The translations under genes and the position numbers were made by a program. Below, piece by piece: positions 8,592 to 17,178 of a DNA stretch of 39,202 nucleotides. Positions within the stretch are counted from its first letter, which is position 1, and every line of letters starts with the position of its first letter. Location of the stretch: positions 1 through 39,202 of the forward strand of contig JAFVHP010000017.1 of the NCBI GenBank assembly GCA_017474455.1, in the 5' to 3' direction. The DNA is from Lachnospiraceae bacterium. Its GTDB lineage: Bacteria > Bacillota > Clostridia > Lachnospirales > Lachnospiraceae. Under the pieces are notes generated by a model. It was not told the origin of the DNA. It saw only the letters and a list, made by a program, of their open reading frames with translations, and ran no database searches.

Positions 8592-9725
8592 ATGACGGAA
8601 AAAAGGATAAATCTGCTGGGCAGCACCGGTTCTATCGGGACACAGACGCTTGATGTGGTCAGAAGGAACCTTGCCGATACCAGGATAGATGTACTGGCTG
8701 CCGGATCGAATACCGCGCTAATGGAGGAACAGATACGCGAGTTCAGGCCGGCCATAGCCTGCCTTTATAATGAAAATGCGGCAAGGGATCTGGCTGTAAG
8801 GGTCAGGGATCTGCCGGTCAGGGTGACTTCCGGAATGGAAGGACTCCTGGAGGCGGCGTCCTACGGGCAGGGGAATCTTACACTCAATGCTGTCGTAGGA
8901 ATGATCGGCATAAGGCCGACACTTGCGGCAATATCTGAGGGACATGACGTAGCCCTCGCCAATAAGGAATCCCTGGTGGCGGCAGGACATCTCATTATGC
9001 CGGCGGCTAAAGCAAAAGGCGTACAGATCATTCCCGTGGATTCGGAGCACAGCGCTATATTCCAGTGTGAGCACAATGAGGACCGGAAAGAAGTAAAGCG
9101 TATCCTTCTTACATGTTCCGGCGGGACATTCCTTGGAAAGAAGGCGGAAGAACTGGAGAATGTTACGGCTGCCGAAGCTCTCCACAACCCGAACTGGGAT
9201 ATGGGCGCCAAGGTGACGATCGATTCGGCGACCCTGGTCAACAAGGGACTTGAAGTGATCGAAGCCTCATGGCTCTTTGATATCGGTGCCGAAGATATAA
9301 AAGTACTGATACAGCCGCAGTCTCTCGTCCATTCCATGGTCGAATTCCAGGACGGATCGGTCATGGCACATATTGCGCTGCCGGATATGCGGCTGCCGAT
9401 CCAGTATGCGATATACTATCCGCACAGACGCGAACTTCCCATAGGGAGTGTCGACTTTGCCGCGATCGGTTCGATCCGATTTATGGAACCGGACAGGGAG
9501 ACCTTCAGGGGGCTGGACCTGGCATACCGGGCGGCAAAAACCGGCGGCTCCATGCCGGCGGTTTTCAATGCGGCAAACGAAACAGCCGTGAAAAGATTCT
9601 TAAAAGGTGAGATCAGGTTTCCGGGAATATACGAGACGATCGAAAAGGCCATGGACAGCCACAATGTCATCAAAGATCCCGGTATTGATGAGATAGAAGC
9701 GCTGCGGGAGGAGATATGCTCGTAA
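8592..9725 (+). CDS. dxr: 1-deoxy-D-xylulose 5-phosphate reductoisomerase
   Basis: Second enzyme of the MEP isoprenoid pathway; converts DXP to MEP using NADPH and a divalent metal, and is the target of fosmidomycin. In 377 residues it shows the NADPH loop GSTGSIG at 10-16, NKESLVAAGHLI, the metal ligands in PVDSEHSAIFQ, the substrate loop around NPNWDMGAKVTIDSATLVNKG, and the C-terminal FNAANETAVKRFL. The segment usually written ASGGPF is CSGGTF here, a mild change. Together with uppS and ispG it groups isoprenoid supply with its cell-wall use. It overlaps the rseP start by 10 bases. Confidence 0.97.
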   Translation: MTEKRINLLGSTGSIGTQTLDVVRRNLADTRIDVLAAGSNTALMEEQIREFRPAIACLYNENAARDLAVRVRDLPVRVTSGMEGLLEAASYGQGNLTLNAVVGMIGIRPTLAAISEGHDVALANKESLVAAGHLIMPAAKAKGVQIIPVDSEHSAIFQCEHNEDRKEVKRILLTCSGGTFLGKKAEELENVTAAEALHNPNWDMGAKVTIDSATLVNKGLEVIEASWLFDIGAEDIKVLIQPQSLVHSMVEFQDGSVMAHIALPDMRLPIQYAIYYPHRRELPIGSVDFAAIGSIRFMEPDRETFRGLDLAYRAAKTGGSMPAVFNAANETAVKRFLKGEIRFPGIYETIEKAMDSHNVIKDPGIDEIEALREEICS

Positions 9726-10768
9726 GTATACTGATATTTCTTATCATTTTCGGCGTTATCGTAGTCGGGCATGAATTCGGACATTACGCAATAGCGAGGA
9801 GGGGAGGGATCCGTGTCAATGAATTTGACATCGGCATGGGTCCTTCGCTTTTTGCATGGCAGGCCGGAGAAACAAAGTTTTCCGTGAACCTTCTGCCGGT
9901 CGGCGGCGCCTGCATTTTTGACGGGATGAACGGGCTGGAAGTTGCAAGCGGTGATCTGGATGAACATGCTTTCCCTAACGCCGGTGTCTGGACCAGGATA
10001 GCAACGGTCTTCGGAGGACCTTTCGCAAATTTTCTGCTGGGATATATTTTTGCTTTTATCGTAGTGGCTTTCTGCGGTATACAGCCGCCGGTCATAAATT
10101 CTGTAATGGAAGGCTCGGCCGCGGAAGAAGCCGGACTTAAGGCCGGTGATGTCATTACGAAGATCAACCGCGAATCCATCCATCTATATGATGAAGTGTC
10201 GCTGTTTTCCATGATGAACAATGGTGAGTCTCTGGATATTACCGTCCGGAGGAACGGCGAAAAGATCAATGTAACGCTGACACCCAGGTATAACGAGGAG
10301 GCGGGCAGGTATTACATCGGCCTTGTCGGCTCGACGACCGAAAAACTGAATGCGCCCGGAGTATTCAAATATGCTTTCTACCAGACATTTTACTGGGTCA
10401 AAGCTACGTATAAATCGCTCTTTACGATCTTTACCGGGCACTTTTCCAAGGATGACCTGTCAGGCCCTGTAGGCATCGTCAAGGTCGTGGATGATACGTA
10501 TACAGAAGTAAGGCCCTACGGGCTTCCGTCCGTTATCCTTACCTTCCTTAACCTTGCGACGCTTCTGACAGTGAATATAGGGATAGTCAACCTGCTTCCG
10601 CTCCCGGCACTGGACGGGGGAAGGCTCGTCTTCCTTTTTATAGAAGCTGTACGCGGCAAGCCCATACCGCCGGAAAAGGAAGGCCTTGTGCACCTTGCGG
10701 GTATCTTTGCACTGCTCATCCTTATGGTCTTTGTGCTGTTTAACGACATATCCAGATTTTTCAGATAA
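9716..10768 (+). CDS. rseP: site-2 zinc metalloprotease RseP/RasP family
   Basis: Intramembrane protease that cuts anti-sigma factors and leftover signal peptides within the membrane. The first membrane helix contains the zinc-binding HEFGH at residues 19-23. The second conserved motif NLLPLPALDGGRL includes Asp300, the third zinc ligand. A single PDZ domain (about 125-200, with VMEGSAAEEAGLKAGDVITKIN) lies between, and a final hydrophobic segment closes the 350-residue product. The ATG overlaps the end of dxr by 10 bases and is preceded by GGAGGAGAT in dxr. This dxr-rseP-ispG order is common in Firmicutes. The substrate in this organism cannot be read from the sequence. Confidence 0.95.
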   Translation: MLVSILIFLIIFGVIVVGHEFGHYAIARRGGIRVNEFDIGMGPSLFAWQAGETKFSVNLLPVGGACIFDGMNGLEVASGDLDEHAFPNAGVWTRIATVFGGPFANFLLGYIFAFIVVAFCGIQPPVINSVMEGSAAEEAGLKAGDVITKINRESIHLYDEVSLFSMMNNGESLDITVRRNGEKINVTLTPRYNEEAGRYYIGLVGSTTEKLNAPGVFKYAFYQTFYWVKATYKSLFTIFTGHFSKDDLSGPVGIVKVVDDTYTEVRPYGLPSVILTFLNLATLLTVNIGIVNLLPLPALDGGRLVFLFIEAVRGKPIPPEKEGLVHLAGIFALLILMVFVLFNDISRFFR

Positions 10769-10814
10769 ACGGATAAGCCTGTAAAAAGGACTGCTGTCCG
10801 GAATGGGAGGAAAC

Positions 10815-11885
10815 ATGACCGGAAAATACCGGGATAATACAAAAACGGTCCATATCGGAAATGTGGCGATCGGAGGAGGAAATCCGATCGCTGTTCAGTC
10901 TATGACCAATACCAGGACCCAGGATATCGGGGCGACGGTCAGACAGATCCTGGATCTTGAAGCTGCAGGCTGCCAGATAGTGCGGTGCACTGTGCCTGAC
11001 GCCGAAGCCGCCGGGGCGATCTCTGCCATCAAAAAGGAAATACATATCCCGTTGGTGGCGGATATCCATTTTGACTATAAAATGGCGATAGCCGCCATTG
11101 AAAACGGCGCGGACAAGATCAGGATCAATCCCGGCAATATCGGGGGAAAAGACAGGATCCGGGAAGTGGTCGCCTGTGCCAGGGAGAGGCTTGTTCCGAT
11201 CCGCGTAGGCGTCAACAGCGGATCACTGGAAAAGGAGATCCTTGAGAAATACGGCAGAGTAACACCGGAAGGACTGGTGGAAAGCGCGCTTGACAAGGCA
11301 GCCATGATCGAAGACTGCGGCTATGAAGAGATCGTCATCAGCATTAAATCCTCGGATGTGCTGACAGCTGTCAGGGCTCATGAGATACTCGCTGAAAAGA
11401 CATCCTATCCCCTGCATGTCGGGATAACGGAAGCCGGGACGGTATACTCAGGCAGCATTAAATCAGCCATAGGCCTGGGGATAATACTATATGAAGGAAT
11501 AGGAGATACCATAAGGGTCTCACTTACCGGGGATCCGGTAGAAGAGATCAAAGCGGCGAATCTTATCCTCAGAGATCTTGGCCTTATGGATTCCGGTATC
11601 GAAGTAGTGTCCTGCCCGACCTGCGGCAGGACAAAGATCGACCTGATCGGTCTTGCAGGGGAAGTGGAGACACTGGTACAGAAATACCCCTATCATATTA
11701 AAGTGGCTGTGATGGGCTGTGCCGTGAACGGCCCCGGAGAAGCAAGGGAAGCGGATATCGGCATCGCCGGCGGAGACGGAGAAGGTTTACTGATCAAAAA
11801 GGGCAGGATCGTCCGAAAGATGAAAGAAGATGAACTGCTCGACGCTCTGAGGCAGGAACTCGACAACTGGAATAGTACTGTATGA
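10815..11885 (+). CDS. ispG: 4-hydroxy-3-methylbut-2-en-1-yl diphosphate synthase
   Basis: Iron-sulfur enzyme of the MEP pathway (GcpE) that turns MEcPP into HMBPP. The 356 residues start with the family motif VHIGNVAIGGGNPIAVQSMTNT and contain HFDYKMA, RINPGNIG, GVNSGSLE and HVGITEAGT. The cluster ligands Cys267, Cys270 and Cys302, and the conserved Glu309 in NGPGEA, are all present. The frame opens at ATG 10803, but GGAGG at 10806-10810 lies inside that extension and serves ATG 10815. It is 46 bases after rseP, and its stop overlaps the polC start (ATGA). Confidence 0.96.
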   Translation: MTGKYRDNTKTVHIGNVAIGGGNPIAVQSMTNTRTQDIGATVRQILDLEAAGCQIVRCTVPDAEAAGAISAIKKEIHIPLVADIHFDYKMAIAAIENGADKIRINPGNIGGKDRIREVVACARERLVPIRVGVNSGSLEKEILEKYGRVTPEGLVESALDKAAMIEDCGYEEIVISIKSSDVLTAVRAHEILAEKTSYPLHVGITEAGTVYSGSIKSAIGLGIILYEGIGDTIRVSLTGDPVEEIKAANLILRDLGLMDSGIEVVSCPTCGRTKIDLIGLAGEVETLVQKYPYHIKVAVMGCAVNGPGEAREADIGIAGGDGEGLLIKKGRIVRKMKEDELLDALRQELDNWNSTV

Positions 11886-14800
11886 GCAAGCTGTTTTTTG
11901 AGGTATTCCCGGGGCTGGAACCTGACAGGAACCTGAAAATGCTCTTTGAGGAGACTCTGGTCGAAAAGGTCACGACCGATTCGGGCAGGACAAGGCTCAA
12001 AGTCAGGATCGTATCCGGACACCTTATCCATAAAAAGAATATTGCCGCTATGCAGGCCTTGATGGAAAGACAGCTGTTTACCGAACGCGGCGTCAGGGTC
12101 TATATAGTCGAACGGTATACACTTTCAGGCCAGTATACTTTAGCGCGTCTCTTTGAAGAGTACAGGGATTCGCTGAAGTATGAAATGGAAGTGTATTCCC
12201 CTGTGCTCGCGAGGGTCTTTGACCAGGCCGAAACGGAATTTACTTCAAACGCAGCGCTCAGGCTCACGCTTGTGGATTCATGCATTGCCAGGGAAAAGGC
12301 GGGCGAACTGGAAGAAGGACTTTCCGGCATATTCTCGGAAAGATTCGGCAGGCCTGTCTACATTGAGATCGCCTACCGTTCTGAGGAAAAGGTGAAAGAT
12401 ATGGAGCCGCAGCGCACCTTAAAAGAAGCGGCTCTTCCGGAAGCACCGGTCCGGGAAGACATACCTGCGGATTACTATGAACGGATCCTGCAGGAAGTAC
12501 CGTTCGACGAAGAGCCGCAGCCCGCTGCGGTAAAACAGGAGACACCCGGGATCAGCGAAAACAGCAGGCAAAGGTCCTCTTCTGGAAAGAAAAAACAGGA
12601 TACCTCTGACCCTGATCTTATATACGGCAGGGCTTTTACCGGCGACGCGGCCGGTATCGCCGATATTGTCGGTGAGATCGGCGAGATCATTATCCATGGC
12701 CAGGTGATGAACACTGAACTCAGGGATATAAGGGGCGATAAGTCGATCCTGAAGTTTTCCGTTACGGATTTCGAGGATTCCATTTCCTGCAAACTGTTCC
12801 TGAAGAAGGAAGAGAAGGAAGAAGTACTGACCGCGATCCAGGCAGGTGCTTACCTGAAAGTGAAGGGTGTGCCTTCCTACGATTCTTTTGACAAAGAGAT
12901 CGTCATGAGCCACGTGAACGGCATAATGAAGATCCCTCCGTTCATACAGACGAGACAGGATGAAGCTGAGGAAAAGAGAGTAGAGCTTCACTGCCATACC
13001 AAGATGAGCGACCTGGACGGGGTAAGCGAATGCAAGGATATCGTACGAAGGGCATATGAGTGGGGTATGCCCGCGATCGCGATCACCGATCATGGCAATG
13101 TGCAGGCTTTCCCCGACGCACTGCATGAAAGAGACCGTCTCCTTTCCGCGTATAATGCGAAAAGAAAGGCACAGGGTCTGGATCCCTCTGACGGCAAAGA
13201 CTTTTTTAAGGTCATTTACGGTGTTGAATGTTATCTGGTCGACGATCTGAAAAAGACCGTAGAGTATTCCTCGCGGCGTCTTAAAGATGCTGCAGCGTAT
13301 GACGGCCCGCAGGCCTTAGTAAAAAACAGCAGGTTCGTTGTGTTCGACCTGGAGACCACCGGTCTTTCCCCCGTCAAAAACAGCATCATTGAGTTCGGCG
13401 CTGTACGGATAGAAAACGGGGAGATCACCGGCAGATTTTCGGAATTTGTGGATCCGGGCATTCCCATTCCCTATGAGATCCAGAAACTGACGGGCATAAA
13501 CGACCAGATGGTCATCGGCGCCGGCAGTATCGGCCAGATACTTCCCGGTTTTCTTGAATTTGCCAAAGACAGTATCCTTGTCGGTCATAATGTCGGTTTT
13601 GATATCGGATTCGTAAAGGAAAAAGCTAAGGGACTCGGTCTCGACGCTGATTTTACGACTGTGGATACGGAGCAGATCGCAAGGGCTATCCTGCCCGGTC
13701 ACGCCAGGTATACACTGGATGCCGTTGCAAAACTTCTTGATGTTCCGCTCGGCAGCCATCACAGGGCTGTCGATGACGCGGAAGCTACCGCAGGCATCTT
13801 TATAAAGGAAACAGAAGAGCTTCTGGACAAAGAAGTCCGGACCCTTGAGGAACTGGAAGACTTCGGAAAGAGTACGCCGGAGGCTGTCAGGCACCTGCAT
13901 ATGTACCACTGTATCCTTCTGGCCGCCACTGAGACCGGAAGAGTCAACCTGTATAAAATGATCAGCGATTCCCATCTGAAATACTTCTTTAAGAAACCGA
14001 GGATACCGAAGAGCGAACTGATCAGGCACCGGGAAGGGATACTTGTGGGCAGCGCCTGTGTCATGGGAGAGCTTTTCCAGGCTGTCCTGGAATCGCGGTC
14101 AGAAGAGACGATAGCCGGAATAGCCTCTTTTTATGACTATTTCGAGATCCAGCCTCTGGACAATAACAGGTTCCTGCTTAATGAAAAGAACAGGAACCGG
14201 TATCCCGACATACAGTCCGTGGAAGATCTGCAGGAACTGAACAGAAAGATCGTCCGGCTCGGTGAAACACTGGGCAAGCCGGTCTGTGCTACCTGTGATG
14301 TTCATTTCCTTGATCCTTCGGATATGATCTACAGGGATATCATCCAGGACGGTATGGGCATGAGCGAAGAGGAACCGGCCCCGCTGTACTTGAGGACTAC
14401 GGATGAGATGCTGGAGGAGTTCTCCTATCTGGGTGCCGCAAAGGCAAGGGAAGTCGTCATCGATAATACCAGGAAGATAGCGCAGATGGTGGATGTGATC
14501 TCCCCGGTCAGGCCGGATAAATGCCCGCCTGTCATTCCGCATTCCGATGAGACATTAAGAGAGATCTGCTATTCCAAGGCGCACTCCATGTATGGCGACC
14601 CGCTGCCGGCGATAGTGGAAGAAAGACTGGAAAGGGAACTGACTTCGATCATCAGCAACGGCTACTCCGTCATGTATATCATTGCCCAGAAACTGGTCTG
14701 GAAATCCGTTGAGGACGGTTACCTCGTCGGGTCGAGGGGATCTGTAGGATCTTCTTTTGTCGCGACGATGGCCGGGATCACTGAAGTAAATCCTCTGTCC

Positions 14801-16417
14801 CCGCACTATTATTGCCCGGAATGCCATTTCACGGATTTTGATTCTCCGGAAGTCCTGTCATACAGAGGAAAATGCGGGCAGGATATGCCGGACAGAGTCT
14901 GTCCGGTATGCGGCAGACCGCTGAAAAAGGACGGCATCGATATCCCTTTTGAAACATTCCTTGGGTTCAAGGGAAATAAAGAACCGGATATCGACCTTAA
15001 CTTCTCCGGTGAGTACCAGGCCAAAGCGCACAGGTATACCGAAGTTATTTTCGGCAGCGGGCAGACTTTCAAAGCCGGCACGATCGCGACCGTGGCGGAA
15101 AAGACAGCGTACGGTTATGTAAAGAATTATTTCGAGAGAAGAAATGAAGAAAAGCGGAGCTGTGAGATAGACAGGCTCAAGGACGGCTGCGTCGGCATCA
15201 GGCGCAGTACCGGCCAGCATCCCGGAGGCATCGTTGTCCTGCCGCTGGGGGAAGATATCAATACGTTCACGCCCGTACAGCATCCGGCAAACGATATGAA
15301 ATCGGATATCATAACCACGCATTTCGATTATCATTCGATCGACCATAACCTGTTGAAGCTGGATATCCTCGGACATGATGATCCTACCATGATCCGCATG
15401 CTGCAGGATCTTACCGGTATCGATCCGGTAAGTATTCCCCTGGATGACGAGAAGGTCATGAGCCTGTTCGGATCCACGAAAGCGCTGGGTATAACGACAG
15501 AGGAAAACGGAGGGATAGACGTCGGTACTCTGGGCGTTCCAGAATTTGGCACCAAATTTGTCATGGGCATGCTGGATGATACCAGGCCTTCCACCATGTC
15601 TGAACTGATCCGTATCTCAGGGCTTTCCCACGGGACCGATGTGTGGCTCTCAAACGCGCAGGATCTGATCAGGGACGGGACGGCCACACTTTCGACAGCG
15701 ATCTGTACCAGGGATGACATTATGACTTACCTGATCTCGACCGGAGTGGAAAAGTCGATGTCGTTCAATATCATGGAAAGTGTCAGAAAAGGCAAAGGCC
15801 TGAAGCCGGATATGGAAGCGGCGATGCGGGAAGCGGGCGTACCGGACTGGTACATCGGAAGCTGCCTGAAGATAAAGTATATGTTCCCGAGGGCGCACGC
15901 GGCGGCTTATGTCATGATGGCTCTGAGGATAGCATGGTTCAAAGTGTATTACCCGCTGGCTTATTACGCGGCGTATTTCAGTATTAGGGCTTCAGCGTTT
16001 TCATATGAACTGATGTGCCAGGGAAAGGATAAGCTCCTGTCCGTGATCGATGAGTATACAAGAAGGCGGGATTCCCTTAAGAACAAAGAGATAGAAACGC
16101 TGGATGACATGTATATAGTACGGGAAATGTACGCCAGAGGGTTCGAATTTATGCCGATCGACGTCATGCGCGCAGGTGCCAGGCATTTCAGGATCATTGA
16201 CGGAAAGATCATGCCGGCGTTCACCAGTATTGAGAACATGGGTGAAAAGGCGGCGGAAGCTGTCGAGGAGGCTGCAAAGGACGGACCGTTCATTTCCAGG
16301 GATGACTTCAGGATGCGCACAAAGGTCCCTGTCAGTGTGATCGACAAGATGAACGAGCTGGGGATCTTCGGGGATCTGCCTGAAAGCAACCAGATCAGCC
16401 TTTTCGACTTTATTTAA
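11882..16417 (+). CDS. polC: DNA polymerase III alpha subunit, PolC type
   Basis: Replicative polymerase with built-in 3'-5' proofreading, typical of Firmicutes. Domain order in the 1511 residues: an N-terminal domain, an OB fold from about residue 268, a PHP domain starting with HCHTKMSD (His370, His372) and split by the exonuclease. The exonuclease has FDLETTG (Asp489, Glu491), HNVGFDIGF and HHRAVDDAEAT. A cysteine cluster (CPEC near 978, CPVC about 30 residues later) precedes the catalytic palm with PDIDLNFSG (Asp1036, Asp1038). The C-terminus ends NQISLFDFI, a QxxLF-type sliding-clamp binding motif. It overlaps ispG by four bases and ends the first operon segment; a tRNA promoter starts 9 bases after its stop. 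Confidence 0.98.
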   Translation: MSKLFFEVFPGLEPDRNLKMLFEETLVEKVTTDSGRTRLKVRIVSGHLIHKKNIAAMQALMERQLFTERGVRVYIVERYTLSGQYTLARLFEEYRDSLKYEMEVYSPVLARVFDQAETEFTSNAALRLTLVDSCIAREKAGELEEGLSGIFSERFGRPVYIEIAYRSEEKVKDMEPQRTLKEAALPEAPVREDIPADYYERILQEVPFDEEPQPAAVKQETPGISENSRQRSSSGKKKQDTSDPDLIYGRAFTGDAAGIADIVGEIGEIIIHGQVMNTELRDIRGDKSILKFSVTDFEDSISCKLFLKKEEKEEVLTAIQAGAYLKVKGVPSYDSFDKEIVMSHVNGIMKIPPFIQTRQDEAEEKRVELHCHTKMSDLDGVSECKDIVRRAYEWGMPAIAITDHGNVQAFPDALHERDRLLSAYNAKRKAQGLDPSDGKDFFKVIYGVECYLVDDLKKTVEYSSRRLKDAAAYDGPQALVKNSRFVVFDLETTGLSPVKNSIIEFGAVRIENGEITGRFSEFVDPGIPIPYEIQKLTGINDQMVIGAGSIGQILPGFLEFAKDSILVGHNVGFDIGFVKEKAKGLGLDADFTTVDTEQIARAILPGHARYTLDAVAKLLDVPLGSHHRAVDDAEATAGIFIKETEELLDKEVRTLEELEDFGKSTPEAVRHLHMYHCILLAATETGRVNLYKMISDSHLKYFFKKPRIPKSELIRHREGILVGSACVMGELFQAVLESRSEETIAGIASFYDYFEIQPLDNNRFLLNEKNRNRYPDIQSVEDLQELNRKIVRLGETLGKPVCATCDVHFLDPSDMIYRDIIQDGMGMSEEEPAPLYLRTTDEMLEEFSYLGAAKAREVVIDNTRKIAQMVDVISPVRPDKCPPVIPHSDETLREICYSKAHSMYGDPLPAIVEERLERELTSIISNGYSVMYIIAQKLVWKSVEDGYLVGSRGSVGSSFVATMAGITEVNPLSPHYYCPECHFTDFDSPEVLSYRGKCGQDMPDRVCPVCGRPLKKDGIDIPFETFLGFKGNKEPDIDLNFSGEYQAKAHRYTEVIFGSGQTFKAGTIATVAEKTAYGYVKNYFERRNEEKRSCEIDRLKDGCVGIRRSTGQHPGGIVVLPLGEDINTFTPVQHPANDMKSDIITTHFDYHSIDHNLLKLDILGHDDPTMIRMLQDLTGIDPVSIPLDDEKVMSLFGSTKALGITTEENGGIDVGTLGVPEFGTKFVMGMLDDTRPSTMSELIRISGLSHGTDVWLSNAQDLIRDGTATLSTAICTRDDIMTYLISTGVEKSMSFNIMESVRKGKGLKPDMEAAMREAGVPDWYIGSCLKIKYMFPRAHAAAYVMMALRIAWFKVYYPLAYYAAYFSIRASAFSYELMCQGKDKLLSVIDEYTRRRDSLKNKEIETLDDMYIVREMYARGFEFMPIDVMRAGARHFRIIDGKIMPAFTSIENMGEKAAEAVEEAAKDGPFISRDDFRMRTKVPVSVIDKMNELGIFGDLPESNQISLFDFI

Positions 16418-16425
16418 AAAATGGC

Positions 16426-16457
16426 TTGCAATACGGAAAATTGTAGTGTAATATAAT
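16426..16457 (+). promoter_or_regulatory. probable promoter of tRNA-Glu
   Basis: TTGCAA (16426-16431) and a perfect TATAAT (16452-16457) lie just before the tRNA with a 20-base spacer, longer than ideal. TAATAT at 16449-16454 would give 17 bases, so the exact -10 is ambiguous. Initiation would fall close to position 16464-16466, a few bases before the tRNA 5' end. Confidence 0.55.
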
Positions 16458-16469
16458 CAGCGTATTTAC

Positions 16470-16541
16470 GGCTCGTTGGTCAAGAGGTTAAGACGCTGCC
16501 CTCTCACGGCAGAATCATGGGTTCGATTCCCGTACGAGCTG
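16470..16541 (+). tRNA. tRNA-Glu, anticodon CTC
   Basis: A complete cloverleaf can be drawn: acceptor GGCTCGT with ACGAGCT, D stem GTC/GAC with AAGAGGTTAA loop, anticodon stem CTGCC/GGCAG with loop CTCTCAC (anticodon CTC, reads GAG), four-base variable loop, T stem ATGGG/CCCGT with loop TTCGATT, and discriminator G. The first acceptor pair is G1-U72, a wobble. CCA is not encoded. Total 72 bases. It lies alone between polC and rimP, with a promoter before and a terminator after. Confidence 0.93.
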
Positions 16542-16566
16542 GAGGTCAGACGACTGGCGCGCAGGC

Positions 16567-16601
16567 AAAGCTTCGGAGAGTGTTCTTTCCGAAGCTTTTT
16601 T
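16567..16601 (+). terminator. intrinsic terminator after tRNA-Glu
   Basis: AAAGCTTCGGA (16567-16577) pairs with TCCGAAGCTTT (16588-16598) over 11 base pairs with a 10-base loop and runs into six T (16596-16601). It is 25 bases after the tRNA and 39 before rimP, so it either ends the tRNA transcript or attenuates read-through into rimP-nusA-infB. Confidence 0.85.
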
Positions 16602-16639
16602 ATAGAAATCATGCATCTGCATACAGAAAGATAACTGAA

Positions 16640-17158
16640 ATGGCTAATGCTGTGGAAATAAGGACAGAACAGCTGGCAGGTGAAATTGCCCTGAATATGC
16701 CCGAGCTTCTGAAAAACAGACCGGATATTGTCAGTGAAACGGATTATACGGCGACCCCGCTGCGTATTTATGACGTGGACTATGAGAAGCGCGCCGGGGA
16801 GTATTCGCTTAACGTGTATATCGACAGGGACGGCGGAGTCAATATCGGGGACTGTGAAGCGTTCAGCAGGCTTTTGTCGGACGCGCTGGATGAAGCTGAT
16901 TTTATCGACGATGCCTATACGCTTGTCGTATCCAGCCCCGGGCTCGGAAGAAAACTGACGAAAGACCGTCATTTCCTGTACTGCCTGGGTGAAGAGGCAG
17001 AGATCAGGACCTACAAGGCGGATGCGGCAGGGAACAAGGAATTTACCGGCATCCTGAAAAGCTTTGATAACGGAGTTGTCATGATTCAGACCGCGGAAGG
17101 AGAGCTTTCCTTCAATAAGAAGGATATAGCTGTCTGCCGCCTGACGATTGACTTTTAA
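16640..17158 (+). CDS. rimP: ribosome maturation factor RimP
   Basis: Binds the free 30S subunit and helps assembly of its central region. The 172-residue product matches the family: an N-terminal alpha/beta domain with LRIYDVDYEK, the conserved YIDRDGGVNIGDCEAFSRLL, and YTLVVSSPGLGRKLTKDRHF, then a C-terminal SH3-like domain (FTGILKSFDNGVVMI). The frame is open back to 16517 inside the tRNA, an artefact; ATG 16640 gives the normal family N-terminus, although the ribosome site is weak (AGAAAG). It heads rimP-nusA-ylxR-ylxQ-infB-rbfA-nrnA-truB-ribF. No separate promoter is evident between the tRNA terminator and the gene. Confidence 0.93.
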   Translation: MANAVEIRTEQLAGEIALNMPELLKNRPDIVSETDYTATPLRIYDVDYEKRAGEYSLNVYIDRDGGVNIGDCEAFSRLLSDALDEADFIDDAYTLVVSSPGLGRKLTKDRHFLYCLGEEAEIRTYKADAAGNKEFTGILKSFDNGVVMIQTAEGELSFNKKDIAVCRLTIDF

Positions 17159-17178
17159 ATAAAGAGGAGAACAAGATC

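Noticed and set aside
12419-13126. 235-residue minus-strand frame within polC
   Set aside because: A shadow of the polC OB and PHP coding sequence; no ribosome site, no known motif.
16517-16639. In-frame N-terminal extension of rimP starting inside tRNA-Glu
   Set aside because: It crosses the tRNA 3' half and a terminator hairpin, has no ribosome site, and adds 41 residues not seen in RimP proteins.
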